This document shows positions 47,659 through 56,266 of a stretch of DNA of 64,000 bases, one piece after another; positions within the stretch are counted from its first letter, which is position 1; every line of letters starts with the position of its first letter. The notes under the pieces were generated by a model, which saw only the letters and a program-made list of their open reading frames with translations, did no database searches and had not been told where the DNA came from. The position numbers were made by a program, and so were the translations under genes. This DNA comes from Demequina phytophila (GTDB taxonomy: Bacteria > Actinomycetota > Actinomycetes > Actinomycetales > Demequinaceae), in the NCBI RefSeq assembly GCF_000971135.1, contig NZ_BBLW01000007.1:156742-220741 (forward strand), read 5' to 3'.

Positions 47659-49374
47659 TTACGCGACGGGCGCGTGATCGCTGGCGTCACGCTCGGCCTG
47701 GTAGTGGTCGCGCGCCGCGGCACCCGGGTGGTGCAGGTCGAACGCGGGACGCTCCGAACGGATGCGCGGGATGGACGTGAAGTTGTGACGGGGCGGCGGG
47801 CAGGAGGTCGCCCATTCGAGCGAGTTGCCGAAGCCCCACGGGTCGTCGACCGTCACCGTGGGCGCGCGCTTCGACGTGATGTACACGTTCCAGAAGAACG
47901 GCAGCGTCGACAGCGCGAGCACCACCGCGCCGACGGTCGACAGCTGGTTCATCCAGGTGAAGCCGTCCTCCGGCATGTAGTCGACGTAGCGTCGCGCCAT
48001 GCCGTGGGCGCCCAGCCAGTGCTGGACCAGGAAGGTGGTATGGAAGCCGATGAACAGCAGCCAGAAGTGCACCTTGCCGAGCGTCTCGTTGAGCATCTTG
48101 CCGGTGAACTTGGGCCACCAGAAGTAGAAGCCCGCGAACATCGCGAACACCACGGTGCCGAACACGACGTAGTGGAAGTGCGCGACGACGAAGTACGAGT
48201 CGGACAGCGGGAAGTCGAGCACCGGCGAGCTCAGGATGATGCCGGTGAGGCCGCCGAAGAGGAAGGTGATGAGGAAGCCCACCGACCACAGCATCGGCGT
48301 CTCGAACGTGAGCTTGCCTCTCCACATGGTGCCGATCCAGTTGAAGAACTTCACGCCGGTCGGAACCGCGATGAGCATCGTCATGAACGAGAAGAACGGG
48401 AGCAGGACCGCGCCGGTGACGTACATGTGGTGCGCCCACACGGTGACGGACAGCGCCGCGATCGCGATGGTCGCGTAGATGAGGCCGTGATAGCCGAAGA
48501 TCGGCTTGCGCGAGAACACCGGGAAGATCTCGGAGACGATGCCGAAGAACGGCAGCGCGATGATGTACACCTCGGGATGGCCGAAGAACCAGAACAGGTG
48601 CTGCCACAGGATGGCGCCGCCGTTGTCCGGGTTGAACACCTGCGAGTGGAGCACGCGGTCCGAGCCGAGCGCGAACAGCGCCGAGGCGAGCGGCGGGAAC
48701 GCCAGCAGCACGAGCATCGAGGTCACCAGGATGTTCCAGGTGAAGATCGGCATGCGGAACATGGTCATGCCCGGCGCACGCATGGTGACGATGGTGGTGA
48801 TGAAGTTCACCGAGCCGAGGATGGTGCCGAAGCCGCCGAGCGCGAGTCCGAAGACCCAGAGGTCGCCGCCGACGCCGGGCGAGTACACGGAGTTCGACAG
48901 CGGCGCGTACGCGAACCAGCCGAAGGAGGCCGCGCCCTGCGGGGTGAAGAAGCCCGCCATCGCGATGACACCGCCGAACAGGTACAGCCAGTAGGCGAGC
49001 ATGTTGAGGCGCGGGAACGCCACGTCGGGCGCGCCGATCTGCAGCGGCATGATGAAGTTGGCGAAGCCCGCGAACAGCGGGGTCGCGAACAGCAGCAGCA
49101 TGATCGTGCCGTGCATGGTGAACAGCTGGTTGTACTGCTCGGCCGACTGCACCACCTGGATGCCGGGCTCGAACAGCTCGGCGCGGATCAGCAGCGCGAG
49201 CAGACCGCCCACGATGAAGAAGAAGAACGACGTGATCAGGTACATGTACCCGATGGTCTTGTGGTCGGTGGAGGTGATCCACTTGATGACCAGCGAGCCG
49301 CGACGCGTGGGAGCCGCGGGGATGACGGCGGACCGGCGGTCGTCGCCGGAGGCCTCGAAGGGGACGGTGGCCAT
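47659..49374 (-). CDS. ctaD: cytochrome c oxidase subunit I
   Basis: 571 residues, about 12 spans. Haem and copper ligands: [15 protein letters not shown] (haem a His), [14 protein letters not shown] (Cu_B His-Tyr cross-link region), [13 protein letters not shown] (Cu_B His pair) and [12 protein letters not shown] (haem a/a3 His). The catalytic subunit of aa3 oxidase reducing O2. Its ATG shares one base with the ctaC TGA (TGATG), implying coupled translation. The C-terminal tail ([16 protein letters not shown]) is cytoplasmic. Confidence 0.94.
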   Translation of the reverse strand: MATVPFEASGDDRRSAVIPAAPTRRGSLVIKWITSTDHKTIGYMYLITSFFFFIVGGLLALLIRAELFEPGIQVVQSAEQYNQLFTMHGTIMLLLFATPLFAGFANFIMPLQIGAPDVAFPRLNMLAYWLYLFGGVIAMAGFFTPQGAASFGWFAYAPLSNSVYSPGVGGDLWVFGLALGGFGTILGSVNFITTIVTMRAPGMTMFRMPIFTWNILVTSMLVLLAFPPLASALFALGSDRVLHSQVFNPDNGGAILWQHLFWFFGHPEVYIIALPFFGIVSEIFPVFSRKPIFGYHGLIYATIAIAALSVTVWAHHMYVTGAVLLPFFSFMTMLIAVPTGVKFFNWIGTMWRGKLTFETPMLWSVGFLITFLFGGLTGIILSSPVLDFPLSDSYFVVAHFHYVVFGTVVFAMFAGFYFWWPKFTGKMLNETLGKVHFWLLFIGFHTTFLVQHWLGAHGMARRYVDYMPEDGFTWMNQLSTVGAVVLALSTLPFFWNVYITSKRAPTVTVDDPWGFGNSLEWATSCPPPRHNFTSIPRIRSERPAFDLHHPGAAARDHYQAERDASDHAPVA

Positions 49375-50249
49375 CAGGACTCAGACTCCTCGTGCTGCTC
49401 GGTCAACTGGACCACCTGGTCGCGGCTGTACTCGTCGACGCCGATCTGACCGGAGTAGCCCTCGTTGCGGAGCTCCTCCATGTGGGCGTCGTACTCCTCG
49501 CGTGACACCACGGCCACGTTGAAGAGCATCGAGGCGTGGTACTCGCCGCAGAGCTCGGCGCACTTGCCCTGGTACAGGCCCTCCTGCGTGGGGATCACCT
49601 GGAAGGTGTTGGTCTTGCCCGGGATCACGTCCTCCTTGTAGAGGAACGCGGGAACCCAGAACGAGTGGATGACATCGCGTGAGTCGAGCGTGAACTCGAC
49701 GCGCTCGTCGACAGGCAGGTAGAGGGTCGGGAGCGTCGCCTCGACGCCCTCCTCGCCGGTGAGGGTGGCCTGCACGCCCGGGTCGTAGACGTCGTCGTCG
49801 ACGTAGTTGAAGTCCCAGCTCCACTGCTTGCCCACCACGTTGATGTGGATGTCGGGGGTCTCGGAGGTGTCCTTGATGGCGGCGATGTCCTCGGCGGTGT
49901 ACTTGAAGAGCACGCCGATCATCAGCAGCGGGACGATGGTGTACATCAGCTCGAGCGGCACGTTCGCGCGCGTCTGCACGGGGAGTTTGTTGTCCCCCTT
50001 GCGCTTGCGGTAGACGGCGACCGCCCACAGGATCAGGCCCCAGGTGATGACGCCGACGGTGAGCGCGGCGATCCAGGAACCGTTCCAGAGGGTGATGATC
50101 CGACCGGTCTGGTTGGTGACTTCGGGCGAGCTGGGAAGTGCGCCGTTCTCGATGCCGTTGGCGCATCCTGCCAGGAGGGACGTCAGTCCCAGGACAGCGA
50201 TGCCTGCCAGGGCTTTTCCGGGCACGCGGGGACGTGAAAGGTGGGACAC
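49374..50249 (-). CDS. ctaC: cytochrome c oxidase subunit II (lipoprotein)
   Basis: 291 residues. Lipoprotein signal peptide with lipobox LLAGC, two membrane spans ([37 protein letters not shown]), then the cupredoxin domain with WSWDF and the Cu_A ligands in [10 protein letters not shown] and [12 protein letters not shown]. Accepts electrons from the fused cytochrome c of the bc complex. GTG start, 6 nt after TAGACT (50256-50261 on the complement), so leaderless. Divergent from the desulfurase-like gene. Confidence 0.93.
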   Translation of the reverse strand: MSHLSRPRVPGKALAGIAVLGLTSLLAGCANGIENGALPSSPEVTNQTGRIITLWNGSWIAALTVGVITWGLILWAVAVYRKRKGDNKLPVQTRANVPLELMYTIVPLLMIGVLFKYTAEDIAAIKDTSETPDIHINVVGKQWSWDFNYVDDDVYDPGVQATLTGEEGVEATLPTLYLPVDERVEFTLDSRDVIHSFWVPAFLYKEDVIPGKTNTFQVIPTQEGLYQGKCAELCGEYHASMLFNVAVVSREEYDAHMEELRNEGYSGQIGVDEYSRDQVVQLTEQHEESES

Positions 50250-50255
50250 GCTGGC

Positions 50256-50275
50256 AGTCTAGCGCGCTGTACCGT
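50256..50275. promoter_or_regulatory. overlapping divergent -10 boxes of ctaC and the desulfurase-like gene
   Basis: TAGACT on the complement (50256-50261) serves ctaC; TACCGT on + (50270-50275) serves the 50282 gene. Each ends 6 nt before its start codon, so both transcripts would be leaderless and the two promoters share the same 32 bp. Confidence 0.6.
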
Positions 50276-50281
50276 GATGCC

Positions 50282-51415
50282 ATGCAGGTCGCGCGCATGT
50301 TCCTGGACGCCAGTGGTTCCGCTCCTATGACGAACAGGACGCTCGAGGCGTTCCAGGCCGGCCTCGCCGATGGTTGGGCCGATCCCACCCGGCTGCACAC
50401 CGAGTCACGTCGTGCCAGGCAGCTCCTGGACGCGTCACGCGAGGCGTTCGCCGAGGCGCTGGGCTCGCGACCCGAGCACACGCACCTCGCCCACTCCCCT
50501 CACGCGGCGCTCGAGCGGGTGATCGCCGGCATCTTCACGGCGCGCCGCGGCCGCGACCGGATAGTCGCCTCCGCGGTGGAGCGCGACGCGACGCTGCACG
50601 CCGCGACCCACGTGGCGGCCGGCCACGTCTCAAGCGTCCCCGTCGACCCTCGGGGCCACGTCGACCTCGAGGCGCTCGCGCGGGAGCTCGCCGTCCCCGA
50701 TGTCGCGCTCGCCGCGATCCAGCACGCCAACCACGAGATCGGCACGGTGCAACGTCTCGCGGACGTCGCGGCGCTGACCGTCGCGGCCCAGGTCCCGCTG
50801 CTGGTGGACGCGACCGCGAGCATCGGCCACGGCCCCTCCCCGGCGCACTGGGACGCGCTGGTGGCGAACCCCGCCGACTGGGGCGGACCCGCCGGCCTCG
50901 GCATCGTGGCGCTCCGACCCCAGACCCGATGGCTGCCCGCCTGGCCCGAGGGCGACGACTGGGCGCCCGGCGGAGTCCTGGTGCCCGCAGTCCTCGCCGC
51001 CGCCGTGGCGCTCCAGGAGCGCCGCGAGCAGCTCGACGCCACGTCCCTTCGCCTGCACCGCATGGTCGGGCGCGTGCGGGACGCCGCCGCGGCGTGGCCC
51101 GGGGTCGACGTGGTCGGCGACCCCGACGAGCGCCTCCCCCACGTGGTCACGTTCTCCTGCCTCTATGTCGACGGCGAGGCGCTGCTGACGCGGCTCGACC
51201 GGGAGGGCATCGCGGTCGGCTCGGGCTCCGCATGCACCACCAGCACCCTGGAGCCCAGCCGCGTGCTGGCGGCGGTGGGCGCCCTGAGCCACGGCAACGT
51301 GCGCCTGGGCCTGCACCCCGGAGTCACGGACGCCGACATCGACCGACTGCTCGCGCTCATGCCGCGCGTGATCTCGGACCTGCGCGCCGAGGCAGGCGCG
51401 CCCGAGGTGGCCTGA
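50282..51415 (+). CDS. cysteine-desulfurase-like class V aminotransferase-fold protein without any lysine
   Basis: 377 residues. Family features kept: MFLDASGSAPMTNRTLEAF start, IQHANHEIGTVQ (NifS-type His/Asn region), LLVDATASIGH, and the sulfur-carrying cysteine loop GSGSACTTSTLEPSRVL. The PLP-lysine segment, normally S-A-H-K-F-G-G-P, reads PADWGGPAGLGIVAL, and there is no Lys in the whole chain, so an ordinary PLP Schiff base cannot form. It may be a scaffold or persulfide carrier, or use another chemistry. One base separates it from tusA, so they are co-transcribed. Leaderless start after TACCGT. Confidence 0.85.
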   Translation: MQVARMFLDASGSAPMTNRTLEAFQAGLADGWADPTRLHTESRRARQLLDASREAFAEALGSRPEHTHLAHSPHAALERVIAGIFTARRGRDRIVASAVERDATLHAATHVAAGHVSSVPVDPRGHVDLEALARELAVPDVALAAIQHANHEIGTVQRLADVAALTVAAQVPLLVDATASIGHGPSPAHWDALVANPADWGGPAGLGIVALRPQTRWLPAWPEGDDWAPGGVLVPAVLAAAVALQERREQLDATSLRLHRMVGRVRDAAAAWPGVDVVGDPDERLPHVVTFSCLYVDGEALLTRLDREGIAVGSGSACTTSTLEPSRVLAAVGALSHGNVRLGLHPGVTDADIDRLLALMPRVISDLRAEAGAPEVA

Positions 51416-51416
51416 C

Positions 51417-51674
51417 ATGACCGGGGACGATGCGGCGGGCGCGGGCGACGGGCGCGTCACCGTCGACGCGACGGGCCTGGTGTGCCCGCTGCCGATCATC
51501 GAGCTCGCGAAGGCCGCGCGAGGACTGGAGCCCGGCACCGAGGTCACGGTGCTGTGCACGGACGTCGCGGCGCGCGTCGACGTGCCCGCGTGGGCCCGCA
51601 TGACGGGTCACGATTACCTGGGGGAAAAGAAGACGGACGGTGCGGGCATAGCCCTCACCGTCCGTCTCCGCTGA
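51417..51674 (+). CDS. TusA-family sulfur carrier protein
   Basis: 85 residues, the compact two-layer TusA fold. The active-site motif is LVCPLPIIELAKAA (CPxP) near residue 23, and the second half has EVTVLCTDVAARVDVPAWARMTGHD. TusA proteins accept persulfide from cysteine desulfurases and pass it on. The gene starts one base after the stop of the lysine-free desulfurase-like gene, so the pair should be made together. A copy of the dispersed 10-mer sits at codons 3-6 (51424-51433). Confidence 0.88.
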   Translation: MTGDDAAGAGDGRVTVDATGLVCPLPIIELAKAARGLEPGTEVTVLCTDVAARVDVPAWARMTGHDYLGEKKTDGAGIALTVRLR

Positions 51675-51686
51675 GTCCGCTTCCGG

Positions 51687-52040
51687 TCAGCTGAAGGAGT
51701 CTCCGCACGCGCAGGAGCTCGAAGCGTTCGGGTTGTCGATGGTGAAACCCTGCTTCTCGATGGTGTCCGCGAAGTCGATCGTCGCGCCGTCCAGGTACGG
51801 GACCGACATCTTGTCGACCACGACCTCCACGCCGTCGAAGTCGCGAACCGCGTCTCCGTCCAGCGAGCGCTCGTCAAAGTAGAGCTGGTAGATCAGGCCC
51901 GAGCAACCGCCCGGCTGCACCGCGAGGCGCAGTCGAAGGTCATCGCGGCCCTCCTGCTCAAGAAGGCTCCTGACCTTCGCCGCCGCAGCATCGGTGATGA
52001 CGACGCCGTGCGACGTGGTCTCGGTAGCAAGATCAGTCAT
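51687..52040 (-). CDS. erpA: HesB/IscA-type iron-sulfur carrier (ErpA-like)
   Basis: 117 residues. Three conserved cysteines: PGGCSGLIYQ and the C-terminal SSSCACGDSF, with the A-type carrier core VQPGGCSG. Binds an Fe-S cluster and passes it to targets. Converges with tusA, with 12 bp between stops. GAGGAGG Shine-Dalgarno before the ATG. Upstream, a TATTCCGA dyad (52093-52115) may be its operator. M. tuberculosis has a HesB-like gene (Rv2204c) in the matching neighbourhood. Confidence 0.9.
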   Translation of the reverse strand: MTDLATETTSHGVVITDAAAAKVRSLLEQEGRDDLRLRLAVQPGGCSGLIYQLYFDERSLDGDAVRDFDGVEVVVDKMSVPYLDGATIDFADTIEKQGFTIDNPNASSSCACGDSFS

Positions 52041-52092
52041 TGACGCCTCCTCTCTCTCGGGTTTCCTTGTCAAGCGTACGCCGCCCGCCCGG

Positions 52093-52115
52093 TATTCCGA
52101 ACCCCCGTCGGAATA
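52093..52115. promoter_or_regulatory. AT-rich dyad upstream of the HesB/ErpA gene
   Basis: Perfect inverted repeat TATTCCGA-N7-TCGGAATA between the glycerate kinase stop and the HesB start. Could be an operator for the Fe-S carrier gene or a terminator of the kinase gene. Confidence 0.45.
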
Positions 52116-52127
52116 TTGGTGGACGCG

Positions 52128-53108
52128 TCAGCGATCCGGGGTCCAGGTCTGGGCGACCCGGCGGATCTGATCGGCGAGCGAGGCCTCCCCCGGCGCCGCC
52201 TCGTGCGCCGCCGCGACGCCCGCCACCATGAGGTCACGCCTGCCGACCGCGAGGTGCGCGGTGACCACCACGCAGGGCACGCCCCGCCGCGCGGCGAGCA
52301 CGGAGGCGGCCGAGGTCACGCCGTGGTCGAGGTCGCGCGCGGCCAGCGTGTCCACCACCGCGACCACCAGGTCCGCGTCGACGGCGGCCGCATCGAACCC
52401 GACGAGCTCGGCGACCGCTGGTGCGGCGGGCATGAGCCGCGCGCCCATCGCCGCGAGCGTGTACGCGAGACCGCCGGCGGCGCCGGTGCCCGGCTCGTCC
52501 GACAGCCGCGTGGGCCCGAGCAGCGCCCGTCGCGACGCGACGGGGTCGGCTTCGCGCGCGATCGCCGCCCACCTCTCCTCCTGCGCCTGCGCCGCCTGGG
52601 CGAGCGCGGCATCGTGCTCGCGCCCGTCCCTCACCGCCGCGCTCATCCCGGTGAATCCGAGGAGGGGCCTGTCGGACCCGACGAGCGCCACGATGTCGAG
52701 CGCCGCTACTCCGGCGCGCGACGCCTCGAGGCCGCCGCCCCACAGGTCGGCCGCGTCGCCGGCGGGCGGCTCGTCGCCCAGCGGCACCACGACGCGGGCG
52801 GTCTCCCCCGCTGCCGCGAGGCCCAGCAGCGCCGCGCTCAGGGCGCCCGGCTCCCAACGGGGCCCCGCGACAGGGGCGAGCACCACGACGCCGCCGGCCC
52901 GACGGGCCGTCGCACCGCCCACGGGCCACGTCTCGCCAGCCAGCGCATCGGCCGTGCGAGGGCCGCCGCCAGGCGTCCCGATCACCGTCAGCGCGACCCG
53001 CGAAGAGGCGGCTGACCAGGCATCTCGGACTATCCGGACGGTGGCCTCGAGGGGCAGGACCCCGGCCTCGGGACGGGGCCAGCTCTGGGCGGCGATGACG
53101 GCACGCAT
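52128..53108 (-). CDS. glycerate kinase (GlxK family), short form
   Basis: 326 residues. Family segments: GTGAAGGLAYTLAAMGARLM, ELVGFDAAAVDADLVVAVVDT, then the C-terminal VPCVVVTAHLAVGRRDL. Glycerate kinases of this fold are usually about 370-380 residues, and the N-terminal half here is weakly conserved, so substrate assignment is less sure. Ends at a TCA 88 bp before the HesB start. Divergent from nadA across 40 bp. Confidence 0.72.
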   Translation of the reverse strand: MRAVIAAQSWPRPEAGVLPLEATVRIVRDAWSAASSRVALTVIGTPGGGPRTADALAGETWPVGGATARRAGGVVVLAPVAGPRWEPGALSAALLGLAAAGETARVVVPLGDEPPAGDAADLWGGGLEASRAGVAALDIVALVGSDRPLLGFTGMSAAVRDGREHDAALAQAAQAQEERWAAIAREADPVASRRALLGPTRLSDEPGTGAAGGLAYTLAAMGARLMPAAPAVAELVGFDAAAVDADLVVAVVDTLAARDLDHGVTSAASVLAARRGVPCVVVTAHLAVGRRDLMVAGVAAAHEAAPGEASLADQIRRVAQTWTPDR

Positions 53109-53148
53109 GGGCTCAAGTGTGCCCTGCCGGCCATGCGACAATGAGCAG

Positions 53149-54351
53149 ATGACCCAGACCTTCCATGAGCCCTCGCCGTCTGCGCTGATGCTCCTGGGCG
53201 AGCGTCGCGACCCGCTCTCGGAGCGCGGGGTCGACTGCGCGGGCGCCCTGCCGTCGCCCTCGGATCCCGACCTGGTCGAGCGCGCGCGTGCGGCCAAGGA
53301 GGCGCTCGGCGACCGCGTGTTCATCCTCGGTCACCACTACCAGCGCGACGAGGTCATCCAGTTCGCGGACGTCACGGGCGACTCGTTCAAGCTCGCTCGC
53401 GACGCGGCCGCGCGCCCGGAGGCGGAGTTCATCGTCTTCTGCGGGGTGCACTTCATGGCCGAGAGCGCGGACATCCTCACATCCGACCAGCAGGCCGTGG
53501 TGCTGCCCGACATGGCGGCCGGCTGCTCGATGGCGGACATGGCCAACATCAACCAGGTGGACGATGCCTGGGCGCAGCTGGAGGAGGCGGGCGTCGCCTC
53601 GCGCACGGTGCCGGTGACGTACATGAACTCGACCGCCGCCATCAAGGCGTTCTGCGGCGAGCACGGCGGCGTCGTGTGCACCTCCTCCAATGCGGAGGTC
53701 GCGATGCGCTGGGCGTACGACCAGGTGGGCGGCGTCGACGGCGACGGCAAGGTGCTGTTCCTGCCCGACCAGCACCTGGGCCGGAACACCGCCGTGCTCA
53801 AGCTGGGTCTGTCGCTCGACGACTGCATCGTGTGGGACCCCCGCAAGCCTCTGGGCGGCAACACCCCCGAGGCGGTCGAGGCCGCGCGTGTCATCCTGTG
53901 GAAGGGCCACTGCTCCGTGCACGGCCGCTTCCGCCGCAGCCACGTCGACAAGTTCCGCGAGCAGGTGCCCGGCATCAACGTGCTGGTGCACCCGGAGTGC
54001 GCGCACGAGGTCGTGACCGCCGCCGACTACGTGGGCTCCACCGAGTACATCATCAACACGTTGAACGCCGCCGAGCCCGGCTCGAGGTGGGTCATCGGCA
54101 CGGAGCTCAACCTGGTCCGTCGGGTCGCGAACGCGCACCCCGACAAGGAGGTCCATTTCCTCGAGGACACGGTGTGCTTCTGCTCCACCATGAACCGCAT
54201 CGACCTGCCGCACCTCGTGTGGGCGCTCGAGACGCTGGTGGCGGGCGAGGTGCCCAACAGGATCGTCGTCGACGACGAGACGCAGCGCCTCGCCAAGGTC
54301 GCGCTCGACCGCATGCTCGCGCTTCCCGCGCTCAACCCCGCCAAGGACTGA
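53149..54351 (+). CDS. nadA: quinolinate synthase
   Basis: 400 residues, long actinobacterial form. Makes quinolinate from iminoaspartate and dihydroxyacetone phosphate for NAD. 4Fe-4S cysteines in IVFCGVHFMAES, LVHPECAHEVV and VCFCSTMNRIDL; FILGHHYQRDEVIQFAD opens the core. No nadB or nadC adjacent. ATG lies 6 nt after GACAAT (53137-53142), leaderless. The Fe-S requirement fits its place near the HesB carrier gene. Confidence 0.93.
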   Translation: MTQTFHEPSPSALMLLGERRDPLSERGVDCAGALPSPSDPDLVERARAAKEALGDRVFILGHHYQRDEVIQFADVTGDSFKLARDAAARPEAEFIVFCGVHFMAESADILTSDQQAVVLPDMAAGCSMADMANINQVDDAWAQLEEAGVASRTVPVTYMNSTAAIKAFCGEHGGVVCTSSNAEVAMRWAYDQVGGVDGDGKVLFLPDQHLGRNTAVLKLGLSLDDCIVWDPRKPLGGNTPEAVEAARVILWKGHCSVHGRFRRSHVDKFREQVPGINVLVHPECAHEVVTAADYVGSTEYIINTLNAAEPGSRWVIGTELNLVRRVANAHPDKEVHFLEDTVCFCSTMNRIDLPHLVWALETLVAGEVPNRIVVDDETQRLAKVALDRMLALPALNPAKD

Positions 54352-54388
54352 CCAGAAGGACGGACACGGGCCCAGGCCCTCACCACTC

Positions 54389-54958
54389 ATGAGCGACAAC
54401 AACACCCCCGAGACCGAGATCCCCGGCGTCGAGCTTCCCGGCAAGAAGGGCCGCCCGACCCCGAAGCGCAAGGATCAGGAGGCGGCGCGCCGCCGTCCCG
54501 TGGTGGCCGACACCAAGGCGGACAAGAAGGCGCAGCGCGAGCGTCAGCGGGTGCAGCGCGAGAAGGAGTTCCAGGCGATGCGCGCGGGCGACGAGCGCAA
54601 CATGCCGTACGAGCACCGCGGCCCGGAGCGCCGCTGGCTGCGCGACTCCGTCGACGCCCGCACCTCGCCCGGCGAGTTCCTGCTGCCCCTGTCGATCGTG
54701 TTCGTGATCGCGTCGCTGATGGTGCCCGCCGAGTCGTGGTTCGGCCTCGGCCTGATCGTGCTGTTCTACGTGATCGTCCTCGGCGTGGCGATCGACACCT
54801 GGCTCATGATCCGCCGCCTCAAGAAGCGCTTCATCGAGAAGTTCGGCGTCAAGCGCATCCCCCGCGGCTGGACGTTCTACGTCATCGCGCGCCACCTCAA
54901 CATCCGTCGCTTCCGCGCCCCCAAGCCGGCCATCAAGCGCGGCGAGTACCCGGTCTGA
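54389..54958 (+). CDS. DUF3043 family membrane protein
   Basis: 189 residues. Basic N-terminal half (GKKGRPTPKRKDQEAARRRP, then a charged coiled region RERQRVQREKEFQ), two membrane spans (FLLPLSIVFVIASLMVP; FGLGLIVLFYVIVLGVAID), and a basic tail ending IKRGEYPV. This matches DUF3043, an actinobacterial family of unknown function normally found beside nadA or the HesB gene. Starts 37 bp after nadA, probably on the same transcript, and is followed by a hairpin at 54982-55007. Confidence 0.85.
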   Translation: MSDNNTPETEIPGVELPGKKGRPTPKRKDQEAARRRPVVADTKADKKAQRERQRVQREKEFQAMRAGDERNMPYEHRGPERRWLRDSVDARTSPGEFLLPLSIVFVIASLMVPAESWFGLGLIVLFYVIVLGVAIDTWLMIRRLKKRFIEKFGVKRIPRGWTFYVIARHLNIRRFRAPKPAIKRGEYPV

Positions 54959-54981
54959 GCCGACCGCAACACGCTTCACGG

Positions 54982-55007
54982 GAGCCCGGGCCGCACGGCC
55001 CGGACTC
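54982..55007 (+). terminator. terminator after DUF3043 gene
   Basis: Arms GAGCCCGGGCC (54982-54992) and GGCCCGGACTC (54997-55007), one mismatch, loop GCAC. Confidence 0.6.
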
Positions 55008-55071
55008 TCGTCGTCCTTGCCGCATTCCCATGTTCGCGCGTCGCTGAACCCGCCCTGCCATGGCGAGCGGG

Positions 55072-55081
55072 GCATCGTCCC
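55072..55081 (-). repeat. dispersed 10-mer GGGACGATGC, intergenic copy
   Basis: Complement-strand copy (GCATCGTCCC on +) just upstream of the -10 of the aldo/keto reductase gene. Confidence 0.7.
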
Positions 55082-55099
55082 TCGCCCTAGGGTCGACGC

Positions 55100-56107
55100 A
55101 TGGTCAACTATCGCTACCTCGGCAACTCCGGACTCAAGATCACCGAGCTCACCTACGGCAACTGGATCACCCACGCCTCGCAGGTCGAGAACGACCAGGC
55201 GAAGGCCTGCGTGCGCGCCGCACTCGACGTGGGTATCACGTCCTTCGACACCGCGGACGTCTACGCCAACACGGCTGCGGAGACGGTGCTCGGCGACGCG
55301 CTCAAGGGCGAGCGCCGCGAGGGCCTCGAGATCTTCACCAAGGTGTTCTGGCCCACCGGGCCCGGCGGCGCGAACGACATGGGCCTGTCGCGCAAGCACA
55401 TCATGGAGTCGATCAACGGCTCCCTCACGCGCCTCCAGACCGACTATGTCGATCTCTACCAGGCACACCGCTTCGACTACGACACGCCGCTCGAGGAGAC
55501 CATGAGCGCGTTCGCGGACATCGTGCACGCGGGCAAGGCCCACTACATCGGCGTGAGCGAGTGGACGGCCGACCAGATCCGCGCGGGCGCGGCGCTCGCG
55601 AAGGAGCTCCGGATCCCGTTCGTGTCCTCGCAGCCCCAGTACTCGATGCTGTGGCGCGTGATCGAGGACGAAGTGGTGCCGGCGTCGAAGGAGGTGGGCG
55701 TCGGGCAGATCGTGTGGTCGCCGGTCGCGCAGGGCATCCTCACCGGCAAGTACAAGCCGGGACAGTCGGCCCCCGCGGGCTCGCGCGCCACGGATGAGAA
55801 GTCCGGTGCGCGCTTCATCGAGCGCTTCATGAAGGACGATATCCTCACGCGCGTCGCCGGGCTGCAGCCGATCGCCGACGAGCTGGGCCTCACCATGGCA
55901 CAGCTCGCGATCGCATGGGTGCTGCAGAACGACAACGTCTCCGCGGCGATCATCGGCGCGTCCCGTCCCGAGCAGATCGTCGACAACGCGAAGGCGTCCG
56001 GCGTCGAGATCCCCGCCGAGCTGATGACGCGGATCGACGACGTGCTGGGCGACATCGTCGAGCGGGACCCCGCACGCACCACGGAGGCGGGCCCGGCCTC
56101 GCGCTGA
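55100..56107 (+). CDS. aldo/keto reductase (voltage-gated K+ channel beta-subunit-like)
   Basis: 335 residues, NADPH-dependent TIM barrel. Catalytic tetrad: Asp and Tyr in FDTADVYANTAAETVLG, Lys in LEIFTKVFWPTG, His in YVDLYQAHRFD. C-terminal NADP-binding QNDNVSAAIIGASRPEQIVDN (quoted from its centre). The LGNSGLKITELTYGNWI start and overall length fit the Kv-beta/YghZ-like subgroup. Substrate unknown. ATG 6 nt after TAGGGT (55088-55093), leaderless. Followed by a strong terminator. Confidence 0.88.
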   Translation: MVNYRYLGNSGLKITELTYGNWITHASQVENDQAKACVRAALDVGITSFDTADVYANTAAETVLGDALKGERREGLEIFTKVFWPTGPGGANDMGLSRKHIMESINGSLTRLQTDYVDLYQAHRFDYDTPLEETMSAFADIVHAGKAHYIGVSEWTADQIRAGAALAKELRIPFVSSQPQYSMLWRVIEDEVVPASKEVGVGQIVWSPVAQGILTGKYKPGQSAPAGSRATDEKSGARFIERFMKDDILTRVAGLQPIADELGLTMAQLAIAWVLQNDNVSAAIIGASRPEQIVDNAKASGVEIPAELMTRIDDVLGDIVERDPARTTEAGPASR

Positions 56108-56135
56108 CCGACCGCCGCGCACGCCGCAGACACAC

Positions 56136-56164
56136 GAAGGCCCCGGGATCATCCCGGGGCCTTC
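56136..56164 (+). terminator. terminator of aldo/keto reductase gene
   Basis: Perfect 13-bp arms GAAGGCCCCGGGA and TCCCGGGGCCTTC with loop TCA. Confidence 0.8.
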
Positions 56165-56185
56165 GCTGCATCAAAGGAGAAAACA

Positions 56186-56221
56186 ATGCTCGTACGCCTG
56201 GCAGGTGCGTACATGGGGTGA
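56186..56221 (+). CDS. possible 11-residue leader peptide
   Basis: Reads MLVRLAGAYMG and stop. It is far shorter than a usual gene, but has the best Shine-Dalgarno in this area (AAAGGAGAAAACA then ATG) and lies between a terminator and the phosphoribosyltransferase promoter. It may be chance or a translated leader. Confidence 0.25.
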   Translation: MLVRLAGAYMG

Positions 56222-56266
56222 ACGCGCGGGTGGGCGGTGGTGTTCCCGCGGGCGCAGACTGGAGCG

